Counted from the first letter of the stretch, positions 39,111-50,180 are shown. The stretch: DNA of 64,000 nt from Atherix ibis (GCA_958298945.1 OY282610.1:27416167-27480166); one strand, 5' to 3'. Made by a program: numbers and translations. Notes: generated from the sequence alone by a model not told the origin.

Positions 39111-39550
39111 ATTTGGTGAGACCAGCTCGGCGCGGTATATTATGAGCTGTTACAATCAGGTGAAAATTGAAGGAAAAACGGCCAAAATACGAGCCAAGAC
39201 ACGGAAAAGTGATTTGGTTGCACAATATCGCTCGGCTATATGATGCTAAGGTGGTTAAAATTTACCTGAAAATACTAAAATGGGATGTCCTGGCCCATCC
39301 GCCGTATTCTCCAGAGGCGATTCCTTTCGATTACTACCTTTTCCGATCGATGACGCGTGGCCTAGATGAGTAGCACTTCCGATCTTACAAAGAAACCAAA
39401 AATTGAGTCTTCTGATCTTACGAAGAGAACCAAAAAAAAGTAGATCAGTTTTTTCCACATGGAATCCGTATACTACCAGAAAGATAGGAAAAAGTTGGAG
39501 CTGGCGATGGACAATACTTGACGCATAAACATGGAAGCATTTTTCCACAA
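39111..39550 (+). pseudogene. Mariner transposase C-terminal fragment
   Basis: Immediately after the long-TIR element, codons read W-stop-DQLGAVYYELLQSGE, then EKRPKYEPRHGKVIWLHN, KWDVLAHPPYSPEAIPFDYY (third Asp kept), YLFRSMTRGLDE and ILPERWEKV..DGQYL. The second Asp position reads LHN instead of HDN. A large part upstream is missing. The junction at 39109/39110 is exact, so the long-TIR element probably landed in this mariner and a deletion removed the left part. Confidence 0.83.
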
Positions 39551-40172
39551 TTAAGCCTCAAATTATGAAAAAAAAACGCCGGTTTTCCATTGATATTTTA
39601 TTTTATATTTATTTCTAAAGCGTAAATTGGATAATTCATAATTTAATAAAAACATTTCTTCTTTAAGGTCATTTCTAGTAACATTTGTACAGAAATATAA
39701 ATTTTTATTGTTATAACAACTTAGGTTATTTAAAGATAATTAAAGAGAAATTGAGAAAAATTCAAAGTTTCATGATGAATTATTACATTTTTAATATAAT
39801 TAAGAATAATATGACATCAATCTGCCATGCAAAAGAAAACAGCTTGTAACTTGCAATCGCAGACCTTTTAAATGGGTTTCCTAGAAACATTTTATTGGTT
39901 CGTGTATTAAGTGAGCAAACCAATCTGAACTTACCGCTGTTTTGTTTTTGCTTTTCCTATCTTTTTTTTGCAAAAATCATTTCTGTTTAGTAATATTTGT
40001 ACCGAAAAAGGTTAAATTTTAGCACCACAATAACTCAGGCCATTTACAAACAACCAAAGGTAACCTACTCTGACCATGTCACTAGCTGGAGTTAAAATCA
40101 AGACTCCTTCGTACTAGATGGAGACGTCCCAATGTCGCTAGATGCTAGTAAAATATTACTGTTTTAAAGAAC
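39551..40172. other. Spacer, no gene seen
   Basis: No recognised feature. AAAGAAC at 40166-40172 may be the left target-site duplication of the LINE that follows. Confidence 0.4.
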
Positions 40173-41242
40173 AGCCCGCTCTATCTTCTCTTCGTTGACT
40201 TCGAAAGAGCCTTCGACATGATTTCTCGCGACGCCATCTGGAGTGCTCTGGCTGAACTAGGCATCCCGCAGGCCATAATCGATCTAATCCGAGAACTATA
40301 CCGCGAGGCCCCGTGTAGAGTGCGTCTCAAAGGACGAAACAGCGATACATTCAACATCTCGAGAGGAGTCAGGCAGGGTTGCATAATCTCGCCTATCCTC
40401 TTCATAATCGCCCTAGACCTAGTTCTTCAACGCACTAACAGCACAGCCAGCAACGGTATACAGTGGACACTGCGTGAGAAGCTCCACGACCTGGACTACG
40501 CCGACGACATATGCCTCATGTCCCACACCTTCAACGGCATTCAGGAGAAACTGAATGCACTGGCCTCCAACGCAGAAAAAGTTGGGATGAGAATCAACAT
40601 CAAGAAGACCAAATTGATGCGTGTCGGCGCCACCTGCGAGAGACCCTTGATGCTACACGGTACCCAAGTTGAAGATGTCGAAAAGTTCTGTTACCTTGGC
40701 AGCATGCTCAGCAAGGATGGTGGAACTGAAATAGACATCCAAACGCTCATCAACAAGGCGCGACAAGCGTACACCTCACTTGGGAACGTATGGCGTTCCA
40801 ATCATCTCTCCATAGCACTCAAACTTCGAATATTCAACTCAAACGTCAAGCCAGTCCTGCTGTACGGCTGCGAAACATGGAAAGTAACAGACAGCACGAC
40901 TCGTAAGCCTCAGGCATTTGTGAACAGATGCTTGAGGCGCATAAGCAAGATCTTCTGGCCGAACTGGATAACGAACGATGAGCTGCTTCTTCTCACGAAG
41001 CAAATACCCCTGCTAGATAACATCAAACGCGAAAACCACCTACGGACATAGCAAGGATGGCCCTAGATTGGAACCCACAGGGCAATCGCAGCAGAGGACG
41101 TCCAAGGACCACTTGGAGAAGATCAGTCGAGCGCGAACACCAACAAACTGGCAAATCATGGTCGGAAGTAAAAAGGCTGGCTCAAGACAGAAGCAGATGG
41201 AGAGAGTTCACAGAGGCTCTAGTGCCGCTATATGCTCCATAG
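40173..41242 (+). pseudogene. LINE reverse transcriptase, 5' truncated, one frameshift
   Basis: Frame from 40173: SPLYLLFVDFERAFDMISRD (palm, first catalytic Asp), then SRGVRQGCIISPILFIIALD, then HDLDYADDICLMSHTF with an intact YADD catalytic pair, then GMRINIKKTKLM, FCYLGSMLSKDGGTEIDI, LRIFNSNVKPVLLYGCETWK and FVNRCLRRISKIFW. It stops at 41051. After a shift, ALDWNPQGNRSRGRPRTTWR and VPLYAP-stop follow to 41242. The second part is the usual C-terminus of this endonuclease-type LINE group; some 15 residues seem deleted at the junction. The clade is not certain from sight. Confidence 0.92.
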
Positions 41243-41311
41243 GAGTGACTGTGTTCTCATGTCTATGTGTAACATAGAAATGAAAACCTGTCAAATAAAA
41301 AAAAAAAAAAA
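40173..41311 (+). mobile_element. 5'-truncated LINE with 3' UTR and poly(A)
   Basis: The copy begins inside the reverse transcriptase and ends with a 3' UTR and an A-run of 18 or more bases (about 41297-41314). AAAGAAC occurs at both edges (40166-40172 and 41312-41318), a possible 7-bp target-site duplication, although the A-run makes the right side ambiguous. The reading frame is almost intact and much richer in GC than its surroundings, so insertion is recent compared with other elements here. Confidence 0.9.
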
Positions 41312-41319
41312 AAAGAACA

Positions 41320-42049
41320 AATTTAATTGATATTTACCTTTTAAAAATTATAAGAAAACTAAAGCAATAAACAAAATTTTTTTGCGAAAAAAATCCCATT
41401 TTTTCACGTCTACGAATTTTTTTTTTTACTAACCATAAAAATATAAAATAATTATAAAAATAATTTTTAACAAAATATATGTTGGGAAAAAATATAATTG
41501 AAAATATTTTATTATAAAAAAATTTATAAAATCCTAAAATTTCGATTGAAAAAATAATTTTTGAAAACTCTTATAAATATTAAGAACTATTTTGAACAAT
41601 AAACAATTTACAAAAAATATATTACCACTATGTACCTAAAATTAATATTAATAATTTCTCAATCAAACATTATCTAAAATCAAATTTACCTGGGAAAAAA
41701 ATAAAGTCGATAAATAATCGATATTCTATAAAAATAAGTATATTGCGCCCACTCACCGAAAAACATTTGGAAAGTCTTGTTAATATTATGAAATTTACAG
41801 AATTTATACCTATTCAAATTTGTATTTTGATTTTCTTACCTGAAACATAAGGTATAATAAGGTTACCTTTGAAATATAGTTTTTTATAGCAATTTTGGAA
41901 TTTTAAGGTCATTACAACAACAACAAAATATACTCAAATCAATATTAGGAATTTTTTTTGGACAAAAAAATCAATAAATATAAAGAAAAACTTCTTTTAC
42001 AACATTTTATTTGATGATTTTCTTTTTGTTGTTATTGTTCTTCAAAAGA
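41320..42049. other. AT-rich non-coding stretch
   Basis: No feature recognised; sequence grades into the next array. Confidence 0.45.
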
Positions 42050-44340
42050 ATTAAAAATTTCAAAAAAATTATATATTTTTATAATAAAACAAAAAAAAGA
42101 AATATTTTTAAACTTTTTTTCGAAATGTCTTCGTTAAGTTTTAAATTTTAAAAAAAAAAACTCAAAAAGTGTTCAGAAAAATATTAAAAGAAAGTAAATT
42201 TTCTAATACTCTCTAAAAATGATCTGAAAATGTTGCTTCAAAAATTAAAAGAAGATACCATCCCCCTTCCCCCTTCAGAATTCTTTTTATTTTTAATTAA
42301 TTTTTTTAATTTAAAATATCCAATTTAAAATTTAAATTTGTAGAAAAACTCAAAAAGTGTCAAGAAATAAATTGTAAAAAAATCAAATTGCTAATATTTT
42401 CATAAAAAAATATTACTTCTAAATTAAAATAAGATACCTTCCTATAATTAAAAATATAAAAACCAAAAATTTGTTAAATAAAACAAGAAAAGAAATATTT
42501 TTTTACTTTTTTACGAAATGTCTTCGTTCAGTTTTAAATTTGAACAAAAATTCAAAAAGTGTCCAGAAAAACATTTTAAAAAACTATATTTTCTAATACT
42601 TTCTAAAAAGGATCCAAACATGTTGTTTCTAAAATCATATTAAGAAACCCCCCCTCCTGCTTCAGAAATTTTTATATTTTTTAAGTTATTTTTTAAGTTA
42701 AAAATGTCCAAATTCAAATTTAAATTTCCATAAAAAGTCAAAAAGTGTCAAGAAAAATATTTTAAAAAAAGTGAAATTGCTAATATTTTCTAATAAAAAA
42801 AAGTTGCTTCTAAAATAAAATAATATTCCCACCGTAGAATTAAAAATTTTAAAAGAAAATTGTTTTATAATAAAAGAAAAAATGAAATATATTTAAAATT
42901 TTTTTTCATAATATCTTCGTTCAGTTTTAAATTTGATTAAAAAAAACACGAGAAATATTATAAAAAACTCAATTTCCTAATATTTTCTTAAAAGGATCTA
43001 AAAATATTGCTTTTAAAATCATAGAAAGAACCCCCCCTCCCCCTCTTCAAAAATTTTTATATTTTTGAACTTATTTTTTAAGTTCAAAATGTTCGATTTC
43101 CAATTTAAATTTGTAAAAAAAACTCAAAAAGTATCCAGAAAAATACTGTAAAAAAGTCAGTTTGTATTATATTTTCTAAAACGTATGTAAAAATATTGCT
43201 TTCAAAATAAAACAAGAGCCCCTTCTTAGAATTAAAAAATTAAAGAAAAAAAAATAATATATTTAAAATTTTTTTTCAAAATATCTTCGTTCAGTTTTAA
43301 ATTTGATAAAAAAAAACACGAGAAATATTATAAAAAACTCAATTTCCTAATATTTTCTTAAAAGGATCTAAAAATATTGCTTTTAAAATCATAGAAAGAA
43401 ATCCACCCCCCCCCCCCCCCCCTCTTCAGAAATTTTTATATTTTTGTACTTATTTTTTAAGTTCAACAATGTTCGATTTCCAATTTAAATTTGTAAAAAA
43501 AACTCAAAAAGTATCCAGAAAAATACTGTAAAAAAGTTAGTTTGTCTTATATTTACTAAAAAGGATGCAAAAATATTGCTTTCAAAATTAAACAAATCCC
43601 CTTCATAAAATTAAAAAATTAAAGAAAAAAAAATAATATATTTCAAATTTTTTTTCAAAATATCTTCGTTCAGTTTTAAATTAGATAAAAAAAAAAACGA
43701 AAATTATTATAAAAAACTCAATTTCCTAATATTTTCTTAAAGGGATCTAAAAATATTGCTTTTAAAATCCTAGAAAGAACACCCCCCCACCCCCCTCTTC
43801 AGAAATTTTTATATTTTTGAACTTATTTTTTAAGTTCAAAATGTTCGTTTTCCAATTTAAATTTGTAAAAAAAACTCAAAAAGTATCCAGAAAAATACTG
43901 TAAAAAAGTTAGTTTGTCTTATATTTTCTAAAAAGGATGTAAAAATATTGCTTTCAAAATAAAACAAATCCCCTTCTTAGAATTAAATAATTAAAGAAAA
44001 AAAAAGAATATATTTCAAATTTTTCTTCAGAATATCTTCGTTCAGTTTTAAATTTGATAAAAAAAAACACGAAAATATTACAAAAAACTCAATTTCCTAT
44101 TTTTTTTTAGAAGAACCTAAAAATAATGCTTTTAAAATCAAAAGAAGATATCCCCCCTTCCCCATTCAGAGATTTTTATATTTTTTAATTTTAAAATGAC
44201 CAATTTCAAATTAAAATTTGCAAAAAAAAACAAACCAAAAGTGTCCAGAAAACAGTCAATTTGCTAATATTTTCGATTTTTAAAAGGATATAAAAATGTT
44301 TGTTCTTAAAAAGACCTGCCCCAGTAATTTTTATATTTTT
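42050..44340. repeat. Tandem array, ~370-393 bp unit with C-rich blocks
   Basis: The landmark TCTTCGTTCAGTTTTAAATT (or variant) occurs at 42128, 42521, 42914, 43284, 43663 and 44035, giving spacings of 393, 393, 370, 379 and 372 bp. Each unit is itself two related halves: both contain ACTCAAAAAGT-TCCAGAAAAATA or a variant and AAAATATTGCTT, so the ancestral unit was probably about 190 bp. One half carries a pyrimidine block such as CCCCCCTCCCCCTCTTCA, of variable length, including a run of 17-18 C near 43407. The units at 42.9-44.1 kb are the most alike. Confidence 0.92.
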
Positions 44341-45465
44341 TTTCTATTACTTCAAACAACCTATAAGAAAGAGAAAAAAATCAGAACTAATCTTTTATAC
44401 ATAAAAAAAAAACTTATATAATAAATCACAATCTAAAATAGAAAAAATTCAAATATAAAAACATAAATAAATAAGAAAACTTGTTAGAATGTTTCGACTT
44501 CTTTTTGTAATGGAAATAAACGGAAAATCAAGACTAGTAGTTCCATACGCTAAATAGACGTAGTGTCGATACTCAGATGATCGTTAAGAACTCACACAGT
44601 CTCATAGTACTCATACATTCAGAATTTTCCCTTTTCAGCCATCGATCTTTGTCGTATAGAAAATATTTTTCCAATTCTTTTGTAGTTTTGTTTTTTTCAA
44701 ACCAGTTTTTAGTGGCCCTTTTTTCGAATCGACTACTTTTCCAGCTCATTTTACGACGAAAGTTGCATGTAAATTGCATGTGCACATACTATCGTACATA
44801 CACCCTTCACTCTTCAGCACACTATATAAGATTTATTTAGTTTATCTATAGCAAAGTGCATGTACAAAGTTTTATTGGATGCAACGTGGCAATCGCTTAA
44901 GACCCAATATGAAAATTTTCCAAATGCATTCTCGCAATAGTTGCAGTGTATTCAGGTACATTGCAGGTCAAAAGTATAGAATCATCTTAAAAATAACAAA
45001 AAACATTAGAAATTTCTAGTAAAAATCTTTATAAATCAAATATTTTCATTATTTTTTTTGAATGGATAGTTTAATATTTAGTACATTTATTAAAAAATAG
45101 AAGTTCTACTATAAAAGCATGTCCTTTAAATAGAAAATATTATCCGTTTTCTCTTAGTTAATGAAAATCCATTTTTCAATTTAGAAAGTATAGTACTATT
45201 AATTTAACAATTATAATTTACAAGTATTATTAAAAATAAAATTATTTTAGCTTAAAATATGCCATTTTATATTTTGGATTATTTTAATAATAATTAAAAT
45301 TTTATATTTTGGATTATTTTAATCTTCAAAAAGAATTATAAAAATTCAAGGGGTGATTATAAAAGCTCATTTTTTATCCTGTGGATATTTTTTCTATATA
45401 AAACTATAAAAATTAATAAATTACTAAGAAATAACAATTGTATCTATTAAAAAATGACTGTCTAA
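44341..45465. other. Non-coding stretch
   Basis: No gene recognised. 44,520-44,900 is more complex than its flanks and includes TATATAAG near 44825, which could be a TATA box but has no associated gene. Confidence 0.35.
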
Positions 45466-45469
45466 TGTG

Positions 45470-45890
45470 AATTGGCTATTGTTTCTTCGAAAATGAACAA
45501 GGAGAGATCGTAAACGCCATTTGTAAGCACTTTGCCTTTTTTTTGTCAAAACTTATAGATTTTTATCTAAACCATATGAGATTTTTATTTAAATGATACT
45601 TAAAGCCATACAACGTGGCAAATTTTCGATTTATTGGACAAAAAGTTACCAAGACGTGTGATATCGGGTTTTTGGTGATGTCAATTGGCATCCAAGATCG
45701 TTCAATTTGATGTTGTTGGACGTTTCCTTTTTAAAAAAAAACATATTTACATAAATAATTTCTCATAGATCGAACACATCATCCGTCAAGTAATAATCGA
45801 ATTACACCTCGAAATATGCGAAATAGTAATCAAAAATTACAGCAAAAATTTCATGGGAATTTAAATTTTTAGAGAATTTTATTTAACTTA
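45470..45890 (+). pseudogene. DD41D-like mariner transposase remnant
   Basis: Despite decay the order is clear: FFENEQGEIVNAICKHFAFF near 45484, FYLND (second Asp region) then SHTTWQIFDLLDKKLPRRVI near 45605-45665, then, after a 1-base shift, FGDVNWHPRSFNLMLLDVSF with the third Asp, then IEHIIRQVIIELHLEICEIV near 45773. These follow the same pattern as the copy at 23.35-23.89 kb. At least three frame changes and several stops. Confidence 0.75.
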
Positions 45891-46004
45891 ACTTTTCAAT
45901 AATACTTTATTAAGCGGAAATTGGATAATTATTAATTTATCGAAAGTTGAAACTCTAATTCACTAAAAATTTGTGACGGTTATACATAATATTCCAAGAA
46001 CATG

Positions 46005-46165
46005 CATTCATGGACCTAAAAGAACACTTTAATCAGACCGAAAGTCATCAGGGTTTACCACGATCTGGTAAGGTTAAGATTACTAGTTTAAGTGAGGATC
46101 GCTTAACTTACATACCTTTTGTAATAGGAATCAGAGACTTAAGAGAACCTCAAAAATAAAATAAA
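46005..46165 (+). pseudogene. Tc1-like transposase, N-terminal fragment
   Basis: DLKEHFNQTESHQGLPRSGK followed by VKITSLSEDRLTYIPFVIGI and RDLREP resembles the second helix-turn-helix and GRPR-like linker of Tc1 transposases (usual pattern: TGS...PRSGRP+..T...D). It stops where the mariner copy 2 region begins. The rest of the same protein type resumes on the other side at 47.53 kb. Confidence 0.6.
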
Positions 46166-46199
46166 AACCGAATTAAATAAAACTACGTCCTCAAAATTT

Positions 46200-47527
46200 A
46201 AAAAAAAAACCATTGGTTTGGGCTTCATTGCATCAAGTCTGAACTGTTGATGACTTTAAAAATACGAGTATACTCCAGACGGATGGGTGAAAGTTCCAGA
46301 ATTTTATGTACGAAGTTCGTTCAATTAGTACTTAGAAAAAGATGGAACAAACTGTTTTTTTAAAAAAATATTTTAATTATCAACATAATCGCTTTTTAGC
46401 TCTGTGACCGTTTTTCCAAAGTTTTTATCCTGTCCAAAAAATAGGATTTCGGAAGTTCTGCAAAATACTCATCCGTTTGAGCAATGACATCCTCGTTGGA
46501 AGCGAACCGTCGTCCGCCAAGCCATTTCTTCAGATTGGGGAAAAGAAAATAGTCACTCGGGGCCAAATCTGGTGAATAAGCGGGATGCTGCAGCAATTCC
46601 ATTCTCAATTCCACAATTTTGGCCATGGAAACAGCGCAGGTGTGCACACGCGCATTGTCCTGATGCAAGAGGATTTTTTTCTTCTTCAGATGGGGGCGTT
46701 TCTCTTTGATTTCCTCGCTCAACCGTTGCAATAACGACGTGTAATACGCTCCTGTTATTGTTTTTCCTTTTTCCAAGTAGTCGATAAAAATGATGCCCTG
46801 CGAATCCCAAAAGAGGCAAGTTTTTGCCTTCTTCGGAGCCCGTTCACCCTTGAAAATCCACTGTGATGACTGTTTCTTCGTTTCTGGAGTGTAGTAGTGT
46901 ATCCAGGTTTCGTCCACAGTGACATATCGACGAAGGAATTCGGCAGGATTGCGATGAAAGAGTGCCAACATAGCCTCAGAGTCCACTGCTGCACGATTGC
47001 GCTTATTCTCCTCTGAGAGCAAACGCGGCACCCATCTTGCCGACATTTTTTTCACAGACAATTTTTCATGCAAAATTGAAGCGACTTTACCTTGTGATAT
47101 GCCCGTGGCCTCAACTAATTCGCGCACTTTAATTCGCAGATCGTTCAAAATCAGATCGTGGATTTTGTCGATGATTTCAGGAGTAGACACCTCAACTGGG
47201 CGTCCTGAAAGATGTTCATATTTTGTGGATGAACGGCCACGTTTAAATCCATTCACCCAATTGTAAACCGTCGCAAATACAGGTGCAGATGTGCGATGAA
47301 CTGCATCTAACTCGGCTTTGATTTCTTTCGGGCTTAAGCCTTTCAAATGGAGATGTTTGATGACAGCCCTAAACTCGCTTTTTTCCATTATTATGCACAA
47401 ATAAATGTCGTTAACTTTAATCGACGATAGAAATTGACCTACGCTATGGATCCTGTCAATAATGCTACTTACAAAAAAAAAATCTTTACCGACATTACGA
47501 GCGCAATTTCTCGGATTTTCGAAGGAC
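46200..47527 (-). mobile_element. CGAGG-type mariner, copy 2, both outer ends lost
   Basis: Similarity to copy 1 begins at the CCATTGGTTTGGGCTTC segment (46210) and includes the inner TIR-like TACGAAGTTCGTTCAATTAG (46309). The outer left TIR is absent. On the right, the match stops within the TIR after GGATTTTCGAAGGAC (47527). Without both ends the copy should not move. Confidence 0.9.
46396..47388 (-). CDS. Mariner transposase, copy 2 (330 codons open)
   Basis: ATG at 47388 starts MEKSEFRAVIKHLHLKGLSP; the upstream open codons to 47607 are not part of the family. Domains: paired HTH (residues ~1-110, including GRPVEV near 68), WVPRLLSEENKRNR linker, catalytic core with VTVDETW, LLHQDNARVH and YSPDLAPSDYF, spacing D34D, all three Asp present. 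It shares with copy 1 the nine-residue deletion after KKAKT, in the core just after the first Asp. The C-terminus ends early at EKRSQS because of a frameshifting deletion that removes about 15 terminal residues. It is the only long open copy here; activity is doubtful because of the two deletions. Confidence 0.9.
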   Translation of the reverse strand: MEKSEFRAVIKHLHLKGLSPKEIKAELDAVHRTSAPVFATVYNWVNGFKRGRSSTKYEHLSGRPVEVSTPEIIDKIHDLILNDLRIKVRELVEATGISQGKVASILHEKLSVKKMSARWVPRLLSEENKRNRAAVDSEAMLALFHRNPAEFLRRYVTVDETWIHYYTPETKKQSSQWIFKGERAPKKAKTCLFWDSQGIIFIDYLEKGKTITGAYYTSLLQRLSEEIKEKRPHLKKKKILLHQDNARVHTCAVSMAKIVELRMELLQHPAYSPDLAPSDYFLFPNLKKWLGGRRFASNEDVIAQTDEYFAELPKSYFLDRIKTLEKRSQS

Positions 47528-47529
47528 AT

Positions 47530-47700
47530 AAAATAAGAATATACTACGTCCGTCGAAGTGCAGGAGAAAGAATGCTGTCGAAAGCAGTAGCGCCAACCGG
47601 AAGGCAAGGTAGTAGCGCGATTATGATTTGGGGTTGGCTCTCTGTTTTGTTGCCAATTGGAGGAATTTTAATAAAAGAAGAGCATCTAAATATTTTTTGA
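47530..47700 (+). pseudogene. Tc1-like transposase, middle fragment
   Basis: YVRRSAGERMLSKAVAPTGR followed by SSAIMIWGWLSV and GGILIKEEHLNIF matches the Tc1 core around the GGGSxMVWGxFS motif and the following GIM...Y..IL. The N-terminal part lies at 46.0-46.16 kb on the same strand, so copy 2 of the CGAGG mariner has interrupted a Tc1-like element. Confidence 0.65.
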
Positions 47701-47739
47701 AGCAATACTTGTCCATCAGGAAAAAAACAATTATAACCA

Positions 47740-49170
47740 AAAATACTTAACGAAAATTCAATAATAACTAAATTTTTATGTATATTTTCAATTATTGTTC
47801 TTAAAACTTTATTTAAATAAAAATTTCATAAGAAAATTGGGAAATATTATTAACTAATTTTTTGTTGTTGAAAAATATGCAATAGCAGTTTTGACAAACT
47901 CATATCTGACAGTTCAAAGAAGAGCCCTTATTTGATAGTTCAAATTGGCGCGTAATTTTAAATGGATATTTCTTTAATAAATATCTCATTGCAAGTTTTA
48001 TTCTCATAAATTATATATGTATGTATATGCGTACAAATATTAATTTAAATTTAAAAATAAAAAACGGATAGTGACAGATCCACAGAAATTTAAAATTTAA
48101 CAAAAAATGTTTCGTTAAATTTTAAATTACTGTGGTTCATTTTTTCTTGCAAAACTATTTACTACAATAAAAAATTTAATTTGTAAATTTTCATACAAAA
48201 AAAAAGGAATTTTAATAGTTCCATAAAGTATGTTGTTTGTTGAGAATAAACTATTTAACGAAACTATATAACGTTCAATTAGGGCGAGATTTGCACACAA
48301 AAAAAATTTAAATTAATATTGTCTACAAAAAAAATTAAATTTTAAACAACTTTATGTCCGACAGATGGAATAAGCGCATAATTTCAAATAGATCTTTTTT
48401 ATCTAGTAGCCATTTCTAAAGGCATATGACATTGTTGTAAGTTTTATTTTTGTTAATTATGTATGCATGGGGTTTGAGAATATTAGCATTTGAAAGAAAA
48501 ATTTCAACTTAAAAATGAACGAAATGGATCGTTTTTGTACAAGCAATTATTTCATCGAAAAATGTTTCGTTAAATTTAAAATTTTTGTGTTTTTTTTTAT
48601 TCTTGACTAAAAAGAAAAGTTCAGGCAAAAAAAATCAAAATAGTTCAAAAACACGCGTAATTATTGAACGAATTTTTCAAGAATAAACAGCTTAACGAAG
48701 CAATTCGATTAGGGCGGAATTTTCAAAAAAAAAAAGGTTTTTCAAAACAAATTTCAAAAAAAATTGTCAATCAAGCTTACAATTTTATATCTGACAGTTG
48801 AAATGAGTGCTTTTATTTGACACTTCAAATGAGCGCGTATTTTCAAATAGAATTTTTTTTAGCCAAAATCGTTTATTACCTATTTAGGATGGCATATTTA
48901 ATTGTTAGTTTTTTTCTGTATGTAAGTGAAAATATTTCTGTTTCTGTTATGTCGTTGAATTTAAAAAATACAAAAAAAAAGAATAGATTTTGTACAAACA
49001 AAAATTTGATCGAAAAATTCTTCGTTAACTTTTAATTATTTGTGTGTTTTTTTTAAAAAAAAAAAACTATTTATTGTAAAAAAAAACTTTATTTTCAATA
49101 AAAAAAACACATACACAGACACTTTTTGACAGTTGAATAAGGCTGATAATTTTTGAACGAAGTTTCCCAG
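47740..49170. repeat. CTTAACGAAAC repeat family, second locus
   Basis: ACTTAACGAAA (47747), TTTAACGAAACTATATAACG (48252) and CTTAACGAAGC (48691), each followed by a GATTAGGGCGGAATTTTCAAA-like block. CTGACAGTT and GGCGCGTAATTT segments recur at 47915-47960, 48360-48390 and 48795-48850. This is the same family as at 34.2-37.0 kb, not in the same order throughout. Confidence 0.72.
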
Positions 49171-50175
49171 TACAAACTACTTTACAAAACTGAATCGAAT
49201 CGTCCAAGCCCCGTTATCAATCGATTGTAATTAAGATTTTTTTCTAGCAATTTGAATAATTTTTTTTAATATTATATTTTTAATTTAATAACAATAAATC
49301 TATTTAACAAAAAAATATATCCTAAATCAAAATTAATGTAATAAAAAATGATCAATAATTATTATTTGGAAACTTTTCGCCTTATATTCAAATTGATCGC
49401 TTATTTTTGACTTGTAGTGTACATCTGTGCTCACAGAGTATATGGTATATAGGTGATATCAGGAGAAACTTTAAGTATCTATTGTTACCTGTAATATTTT
49501 CTGTATATTGTCATAGTTATCGCAATACTACACAATATATGCCCCTCAATATTATCCAATCATCCGTTACAGTTTATTGTATACAGTAAGCAAATACTAT
49601 AACCATAACCTCTCCCCCCCCCCCCAACAAAACCCACTAATTCGACACCAGCAATCTAATCGCACAATTGCTGTACACGAATACCTAATAAAACTAGATA
49701 TATACAGGCCAGCACCTAAAAAGATATAATAACAAACTTGCAACTTGATTTATTTCATTTTCAAGCGCGCCGATTTATTTAAATATTCTACACTGCATTA
49801 TTACTTGCTGCCAGATTAGATGCGACTATCTTAAAAGGTATTTTATTATTGGCAAAAAAAAAAAAAAAACTCCTCACAATTATAGTATAATAATTTTTCT
49901 TTTCTTTGCAAAATATATTTTCTAAACATTAAAAATAATATTTGCGTTAAAATTGCAGAATGATTGGAAATTTTCTTGAAAAAAAATCCCCCTGGTGGTA
50001 GGAAATAAAGTAAAATTCAAATAATTTTCTTTTAAAAAAAAAACAACAACAATTTAAACATTAAAAAATATATATTAAAAATGGTATTAGATTAACAAGA
50101 AATTTGAATTTAATATTGTTAGAATAAAAATGTTCTGTTTGCAAGTGCATACCAAATAACGACTTTGGAAGTGCT
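49171..50175. other. Non-coding stretch
   Basis: No gene recognised. A C-run of 14 bases lies near 49612. Other homopolymers are common. Confidence 0.4.
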
Positions 50176-50180
50176 TTCAG

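Noticed and set aside
46553..46819. 88-residue minus-strand ORF, with a near-identical one at 31965-32231
   Set aside because: Both are out-of-frame shadows of the mariner transposase; their similarity reflects the element copies.
47389..47607. 73-codon N-terminal extension of the copy 2 transposase
   Set aside because: The family starts at the internal MEKSEF; the upstream codons come from the mariner's untranslated leader, TIR remnant and flanking DNA.
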